Below the pieces are notes generated by a model. The model did not search any database, was not told where the DNA came from, and saw nothing but the letters and a program-made list of their open reading frames with translations. Positions 60,674-64,000 of a stretch of DNA of 64,000 bases are shown piece by piece. The translations under genes were made by a program, and so were the position numbers. The DNA lies in the NCBI RefSeq assembly GCF_023217965.1, contig NZ_JALPSC010000001.1, positions 1,488,001-1,552,000 of the forward strand. Direction: 5' to 3'. How positions within the stretch are numbered: position 1 is the stretch's first letter; each line of letters begins with the position of its first letter. Origin of the DNA: Prevotella sp. E13-27 (GTDB taxonomy: Bacteria > Bacteroidota > Bacteroidia > Bacteroidales > Bacteroidaceae).

Positions 60674-60681
60674 CAAAGGTA
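60674..60681 (-). promoter_or_regulatory. -7 promoter box of tRNA-Glu
   Basis: TACCTTTG on the minus strand, 21 bp before the first tRNA base. Confidence 0.6.
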
Positions 60682-60745
60682 AGGCTTTTTTCTCGTTCTG
60701 CAAAATTTTCTCAGGAAAAAATGTTATAATCAATTGATTTTTATG

Positions 60746-60753
60746 TATTTTTG
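60746..60753 (+). promoter_or_regulatory. -7 promoter box of recO, leaderless geometry
   Basis: TATTTTTG, then CAGCT and the recO ATG at 60759. Confidence 0.5.
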
Positions 60754-60758
60754 CAGCT

Positions 60759-61526
60759 ATGTTGACGAAAACGGAGGCTATAGTGCTTCATAATATTAAA
60801 TATGGTGAGACGAAGATTATCGTCGATATGTTCACTCGCCAGCTTGGCAGACTGTCGTTCGCGGTGGCTCTGTCGCGCTCTCAGCGTGGTGCCATGAAGA
60901 AGCAGTATTTCCAGCCTCTGTCCATGCTCACCATCACCTTCGACTATCGTCCTCAACAGCAACTGCAGAAGCTCAGCGAGGTGGCCATCCTCCATCCGCT
61001 CTCCACAATGCTCTATGAGCCTTCTAAGCTGTCCATATCGCTGTTTCTTTCAGAGTTCCTCTATCATGCATTGAAGGGAGAACAGGAGAACGAGCCTCTT
61101 TTCGATTATGTGACCACAGCCTTGCAGTGGCTCGACAGTCGCGACAAGGGGTTTGTTAACTTCCACCTGGTGTTCCTTATGCATCTCTCGCGCTTCCTCG
61201 GTTTCGACTATAGGGGAGGGGACTATAGACTACAGACTGAAGACTACAGACTGAAGACTATAGACTTTAGACAGAATGAGTTTTTTGATTTGCGTGCTGC
61301 TGTGTTCTGTAGCGCGCCGCCTGTTCATCGTGACTTCCTTGGGTCGGAGGAGACTGCCATGTTGCGACTGATGATGCGCATGGACTATCATAACATGCAC
61401 CTGTTTCGCATGACTCACCAGCAGCGAAACCGATGCGTAGAGGTGGCGCTACAGTTCTATCGCCTTCACTTGCCCGACTTCCCAGACTTGCGAGCCTTGG
61501 ATGTCTTGCGAGATTTGTGGGAGTGA
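60759..61526 (+). CDS. recO: DNA repair protein RecO
   Basis: 255 residues. The N-terminal OB-fold segment (TEAIVLHNIKYGETKIIVDM, then LSFAVALSRSQRG) and the helical C-terminal part fit RecO, which loads RecA with RecR at gaps. The stretch DYRLQTEDYRLKTIDFRQN near residue 155 is encoded by a short 21-bp tandem repeat (61219-61270) absent from the usual family pattern. It ends by overlapping the convergent channel gene by 61 bp. Confidence 0.88.
   Translation: MLTKTEAIVLHNIKYGETKIIVDMFTRQLGRLSFAVALSRSQRGAMKKQYFQPLSMLTITFDYRPQQQLQKLSEVAILHPLSTMLYEPSKLSISLFLSEFLYHALKGEQENEPLFDYVTTALQWLDSRDKGFVNFHLVFLMHLSRFLGFDYRGGDYRLQTEDYRLKTIDFRQNEFFDLRAAVFCSAPPVHRDFLGSEETAMLRLMMRMDYHNMHLFRMTHQQRNRCVEVALQFYRLHLPDFPDLRALDVLRDLWE
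61219..61270 (+). repeat. In-frame tandem repeat within recO
   Basis: GACTATAGACTACAGACTGA followed by AGACTACAGACTGA, AGACTATAGACTTTAGACAG: degenerate units of about 7 and 21 bp, read as DYRLQTEDYRLKTIDFR. Confidence 0.75.
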
Positions 61527-62401
61527 GAGTTCTGAGCTTTCTGATTACTCTGAGAATTCTGATTCCCCTGATTATTATAAGCCTTCTGTTCCCAGTTCTC
61601 GAGTGCTATCTGAAACTCGCGGAGCTGTTGTTTCATCTGTTCTATCTCCACGTTGATCTTGCTGCTGCGCTGTTCCAGCTCTCTGCGTCGGCGCACCTGT
61701 TGCAGCGAGTCGATGATGATACCCACGATGAGGTTCAGCAGCACGTAAGAGGCTATGAGTATGAAGGAGAAGAAATAGAACCATGCCCAGGGGTCGTGGT
61801 CAACAAGCGGATACATCACCTCGCTCCAGTCGTCGAGGGTCATCAGCTGGAAAAGGAACATGAACGCACGTCCCAGATTGCCGAAATGGTGTGGGTCTAT
61901 CTGTGAGAAGAGGTTCACGCCTGCTATGGCATAGATGCTGTAGAGCATGGTGAAGTATATGCCCGTTCCCACTATCGACGGCATGGCCTTGATGATGGCT
62001 TCCGACACGTTCTGCATGCGCTTGTGGCGCGAGAACAGGCGCATGGCGTTAAGCAGTCGCAGCATGCGGAGCGTGCGCGCTCCTACGAAGGCGCCGAGGC
62101 CTGACAGCAGGCTTGCTGCTGCGAGCAGCGTCACGGTGAAGTCGAAGCAGTTCCAGTGTCTCCATTGGTGATCCTTGCGGAAGAAGCTCCACATGCTCCC
62201 ATCCTTCTTCGCCCACCACATGCGCACGCCTATCTCCACTATGAAGCAAACGATGCTTATGTCAACAAACAGGTTCAGCTGCTTGCCGTAGGCCGATTGT
62301 ATGTCGGGGTCGGTAAGCATGAATGCTGCCAGCAGGTTCAGCGCCAGCAGTGTGTTTATGAACAGGTCAATGACGTATCGTTTGTTTAGGTTCTTCTTCA
62401 T
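61466..62401 (-). CDS. Voltage-gated cation channel, bacterial NaChBac/Cav-like
   Basis: About 311 residues from the ATG at 62401 (MKKNLNKRYV). Six membrane segments are visible; S4 is RTLRMLRLLNAMRLF with arginines at every third position. The pore loop LFQLMTLDDWSEVM and S6 SFILIASYVLLNLIVGIIID follow. The selectivity filter TLDDWSE has the double Asp known from the Ca-selective engineered channel CavAb rather than the TLESWS of NaChBac. A C-terminal coiled coil (RRRELEQRSSKINVEIEQMK) could make the tetramer, and the last 40 residues are Gln/Asn/Ser/Lys low complexity. The TACTTTTG box ends 6 bp before the ATG. Confidence 0.87.
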   Translation of the reverse strand: MKKNLNKRYVIDLFINTLLALNLLAAFMLTDPDIQSAYGKQLNLFVDISIVCFIVEIGVRMWWAKKDGSMWSFFRKDHQWRHWNCFDFTVTLLAAASLLSGLGAFVGARTLRMLRLLNAMRLFSRHKRMQNVSEAIIKAMPSIVGTGIYFTMLYSIYAIAGVNLFSQIDPHHFGNLGRAFMFLFQLMTLDDWSEVMYPLVDHDPWAWFYFFSFILIASYVLLNLIVGIIIDSLQQVRRRRELEQRSSKINVEIEQMKQQLREFQIALENWEQKAYNNQGNQNSQSNQKAQNSHSHKSRKTSKARKSGKSGK

Positions 62402-62407
62402 GCTCTG

Positions 62408-62415
62408 CAAAAGTA
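62408..62415 (-). promoter_or_regulatory. -7 promoter box of the channel gene, leaderless geometry
   Basis: TACTTTTG on the minus strand, then CAGAGC and the ATG at 62401. Confidence 0.45.
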
Positions 62416-62468
62416 ATTAAAAAATATTACTCCACATCTTTTTCCCACCTTTTTTTATATAATAACGA

Positions 62469-62801
62469 TAATATGATTTTACAAAAACATTCAATGAAGT
62501 ATAAACATACTCAACTTTCGCAAGTATAAAAACTACCACAGATTTCGCAGATGACACGGATTTTTGCCTATTGCAGCGGCTAAAGCCGCGATTATGGATG
62601 ATTTCACAGATTACAGTGACTATAGCCACGATTGATTTAGGATTCTACAGATTTAAACGAAGACAATCGCGGCTTCAGCCGCAGAAATCCAAACAAATCA
62701 GCGAAATATCAACTGCAACATGCAGCCATAATCTGTAAAATCTGTGAAATCTGCGGTCTTTAACAACTTGAGAAACTTTAGTAATATGATTTTACAAAAA
62801 C
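62469..62801. mobile_element. MITE-like repeat element with flanking 20-bp direct repeats
   Basis: TAATATGATTTTACAAAAAC occurs at 62469-62488 and 62782-62801. Between them lie imperfect inverted ends (62509-62524 and 62767-62782, 13 of 16 matching), a second pair of arms rich in CACAGATTT, and an inner 18-bp pair (62576-62593 with 62665-62682, one mismatch) with AGCCGCGATT. There is no ORF. The overall palindromic layout resembles a non-autonomous element. The inner CACAGATTNCNCAGAT repeats are a type often seen in Prevotella intergenic DNA. Confidence 0.55.
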
Positions 62802-62811
62802 CAGAAATACC

Positions 62812-62938
62812 CCATTAAAGAGATTGTACTCTTGCCAGAGTACTAACGGTATCAGCGCCAAACTTCCTTGAGAGCAAGCTCTCAGATAAGTTTTCCACTA
62901 ATACCGTTACCCTTTCAGGGATTTAATCTCTTTAATGG
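62812..62938. ncRNA. 127-nt multi-helix inverted repeat, possible structured RNA
   Basis: A perfect 14-bp closing stem (62812-62825 with 62925-62938) surrounds a hairpin of 7 bp with a TGCC loop (62826-62843), a long arm made of a perfect 9-bp stem (62844-62852 with 62901-62909), a 5-bp stem (62861-62865 with 62888-62892) and a 6-bp stem with a CAAG loop (62869-62884), and a 4-bp CCCT/AGGG hairpin (62910-62920). The result is a cloverleaf-like fold. The strand of transcription is unknown and no promoter is obvious. Confidence 0.5.
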
Positions 62939-63002
62939 CAAAAACATAAAAAACAATCTTAACGATAACTGTTTCAAATTTTTTGTTGAAGAAGCCTGTT
63001 TT

Positions 63003-63134
63003 TTAGCGTAAGCGTTGTTTTTTCTTTTTGATGTTTGTAATAACGACAGTTATCAGTCCTATCAGTGACTTAGAATCGAAATTCTTCTTTGTACTTACAG
63101 AGAAAGACACTGAGGTTGGCTGATAAAGGTACAT
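63003..63134 (-). CDS. Small ORF of 43 codons, uncertain
   Basis: Starts MYLYQPTSVSFSVSTKKN and ends NIKKKKQRLR. A Lys/Arg-rich tail follows a hydrophobic stretch (LIGLITVVI). It could be a real small protein or the rest of a larger gene; there is no clear ribosome-binding site, and the repeat array lies just upstream. Confidence 0.2.
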   Translation of the reverse strand: MYLYQPTSVSFSVSTKKNFDSKSLIGLITVVITNIKKKKQRLR

Positions 63135-63152
63135 GTTCTGATGGGAAAAACT

Positions 63153-63233
63153 AAATCTGCGACACAGATTTAATAATTTGCGTCACAGATTACTAAATCT
63201 GTGTCGTGGATTTAATAAACTGTGACGCGGATT
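63153..63233. repeat. Second array of four 21-bp quasi-palindromic units
   Basis: Units begin near 63153, 63174, 63194 and 63215 with the form AAATCTGCGACACAGATTT. The right flank TTTAATTATTTTAGTC matches that of the array at 1450-1531. Confidence 0.85.
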
Positions 63234-63309
63234 TAATTATTTTAGTCTGTCCTTTTCTCTTTGCCTGACTAACATGACGCGTTCTTCTGGCGCTATAGAA
63301 AAGAAATAC

Positions 63310-63495
63310 TTATTGGTATGCCAACTTTATGTAATCGTCAATGGCTCCCTCAAAATCCTTCTTTAACTCGTTTACATCTTTTCCTTCATAGGTGATGGCA
63401 TTCTTGCTCATGCCTTGTACTTTCCCGTAAAGGCAATCATCTTCCTCGCTATATTCTACACTGCCTGTGTAGCCTTTGTACTTTAAGTATTTCAT
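63310..63495 (-). CDS. Truncated HicB-like antitoxin
   Basis: 61 residues from the ATG at 63495 (MKYLKYKGYTG); an upstream 22-codon extension is rejected. YTGSVEYSEEDDCLYGKVQG and EGKDVNELKKDFEGAIDDYI match the HicB N-terminal fold, which resembles an inactive RNase H. A full HicB has about 110 residues and a C-terminal DNA-binding part, missing here, and there is no hicA. A TATCTTTG box lies at 63509-63516. It is either a relic or a short stand-alone form. Confidence 0.7.
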   Translation of the reverse strand: MKYLKYKGYTGSVEYSEEDDCLYGKVQGMSKNAITYEGKDVNELKKDFEGAIDDYIKLAYQ

Positions 63496-63508
63496 ATTCT
63501 GTTTTTCG

Positions 63509-63516
63509 CAAAGATA
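63509..63516 (-). promoter_or_regulatory. -7 promoter box of the HicB-like gene
   Basis: TATCTTTG on the minus strand, 13 bp before the ATG at 63495. Confidence 0.45.
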
Positions 63517-63651
63517 ACTATTATTAGTTACACACGCAAGTGTTTCTCTCTTTTTTATCAATTATTAAACCCTCATTCACGAACAATCCCTTCAACCGTG
63601 GTGGCTGAAGAGATTGTTGCTGTATTATGAGATAGGAATTAATAATTGTAG

Positions 63652-63837
63652 TTATTCGGCTTCTTCCTCTTCGTCGTCCCAGACGCTGTTACGACGAGAG
63701 CTGAACTCGCCATTATACTCTTTGTCACTTACATATACATCAGGTGTTGTTTCACCTGTTGGAAGCGTAGAGGTTGTCATCAAAACAGATTTTACTGCAA
63801 AGACATATATGCTTGGGGTCTGATAATTCTTTTTCAT
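63652..63837 (-). CDS. Small peptide with MKKNYQTP leader-like start
   Basis: 61 residues, MKKNYQTPSIYVFAVKSV at the start and NSVWDDEEEEAE at the end. Prevotella species carry many short proteins with the same MKK.Y..P....V start and a Ser/Thr/Gly, acidic second half, often next to genes of secreted proteins. Function is unknown; a precursor peptide is one possibility. It begins 20 bp after the stop of the sorting-tail gene at the right edge, so it is probably in the same transcript. Confidence 0.6.
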   Translation of the reverse strand: MKKNYQTPSIYVFAVKSVLMTTSTLPTGETTPDVYVSDKEYNGEFSSRRNSVWDDEEEEAE

Positions 63838-63857
63838 AATGCGTTTTCCTTTCTGTC

Positions 63858-64000
63858 TTACTTAATAACAACTTTACGTCCATTCACAATGTAGATGCCT
63901 TTCTTACCCTTCTGCACTTTTTGTCCGCTAAGGGTATATATGTGCTCTGCCTCAGGGTCAACCATCTTTACAAATCCCAAATCGGTTGTTGTTCCTTCTT
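63858..64000 (-). CDS. C-terminus of a secreted protein with sorting tail, 3' part
   Basis: The frame is open to the right edge. The visible end, EAEHIYTLSGQKVQKGKKG followed by IYIVNGRKVVIK, is the type IX-like sorting tail seen also on the proteins at 1628-2560 and 6527-11449. The rest of the gene lies outside the window, so its function cannot be told. Confidence 0.85.
   Translation of the reverse strand, partial: EGTTTDLGFVKMVDPEAEHIYTLSGQKVQKGKKGIYIVNGRKVVIK

Noticed and set aside
62417..62629. 70-codon minus-strand ORF
   Set aside because: It lies across the repeat element ends and reads like translated repeats, without a ribosome-binding site.

Overview
The window looks like chromosomal DNA of a member of the Bacteroidota, most likely the Prevotella/Segatella group (family Prevotellaceae). 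Reasons: promoters of the Bacteroidota type (TAnnTTTG at -7, sometimes with TTTG at -33), secreted proteins ending in a type IX-like C-terminal sorting tail (DL.GRK...G.YI..GKK...K), Bacteroidota-typical families (DUF3822, DUF4450-like, YfhO, WG-repeat, BspA-like LRR, PorT-like barrel), and G/C-rich palindromic repeats scattered between and inside genes. Family names are assigned from motifs read by eye; no database search was possible.

Layout. 1-6.4 kb: end of an aminopeptidase P gene, a gamma carbonic anhydrase-like gene, secreted proteins, a decayed PIN-toxin/antitoxin pair, an orphan GltD-type oxidoreductase and a membrane-bound AraC regulator. 6.5-11.5 kb: one 1,640-residue surface protein with three 915-bp tandem repeats. 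11.6-25.2 kb: housekeeping genes (CCA-adding enzyme, BASS transporter, phosphopantetheinyl transferase, RecD-like helicase, DUF3822/RsmD, cardiolipin synthase, QueE, QueD, DnaG) and a large DUF4450-like secreted protein. 25.2-32.2 kb: LpxA and a tripartite RND efflux pump. 32.3-37.0 kb: FucP-type transporter, YfhO and MtnN.

37.0-51.9 kb is the most unusual region. Thirteen genes on the minus strand, with no gap above about 40 bp, encode four FHA proteins (one fused through a membrane segment to a trypsin-like protease), two Hanks-type kinases, two PP2C phosphatases, a secreted protein of unknown type, a WG-repeat protein, an outer-membrane barrel, a lipoprotein and an S41 protease. All the kinases and phosphatases and three of the four FHA proteins have membrane segments. 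This suggests a phospho-signalling system at the inner membrane linked to envelope proteins. A strong promoter and a roughly 330-nt structured RNA that ends in a terminator-like hairpin lie directly upstream.

52.0-62.4 kb: LuxS, TypA/BipA, S15, GyrB, a BspA-like LRR protein, a TrmH-type methyltransferase, S20, tRNA-Glu, RecO and a voltage-gated channel with a Ca-type selectivity filter. A 48-bp fragment identical to the 3' end of mtnN lies beside luxS. 62.4-64 kb: a gene-poor stretch with a MITE-like element, a 127-nt multi-helix inverted repeat and a 21-bp repeat array matching one at 1.45 kb, then a truncated HicB-like gene, a small peptide gene and the end of a secreted protein gene.
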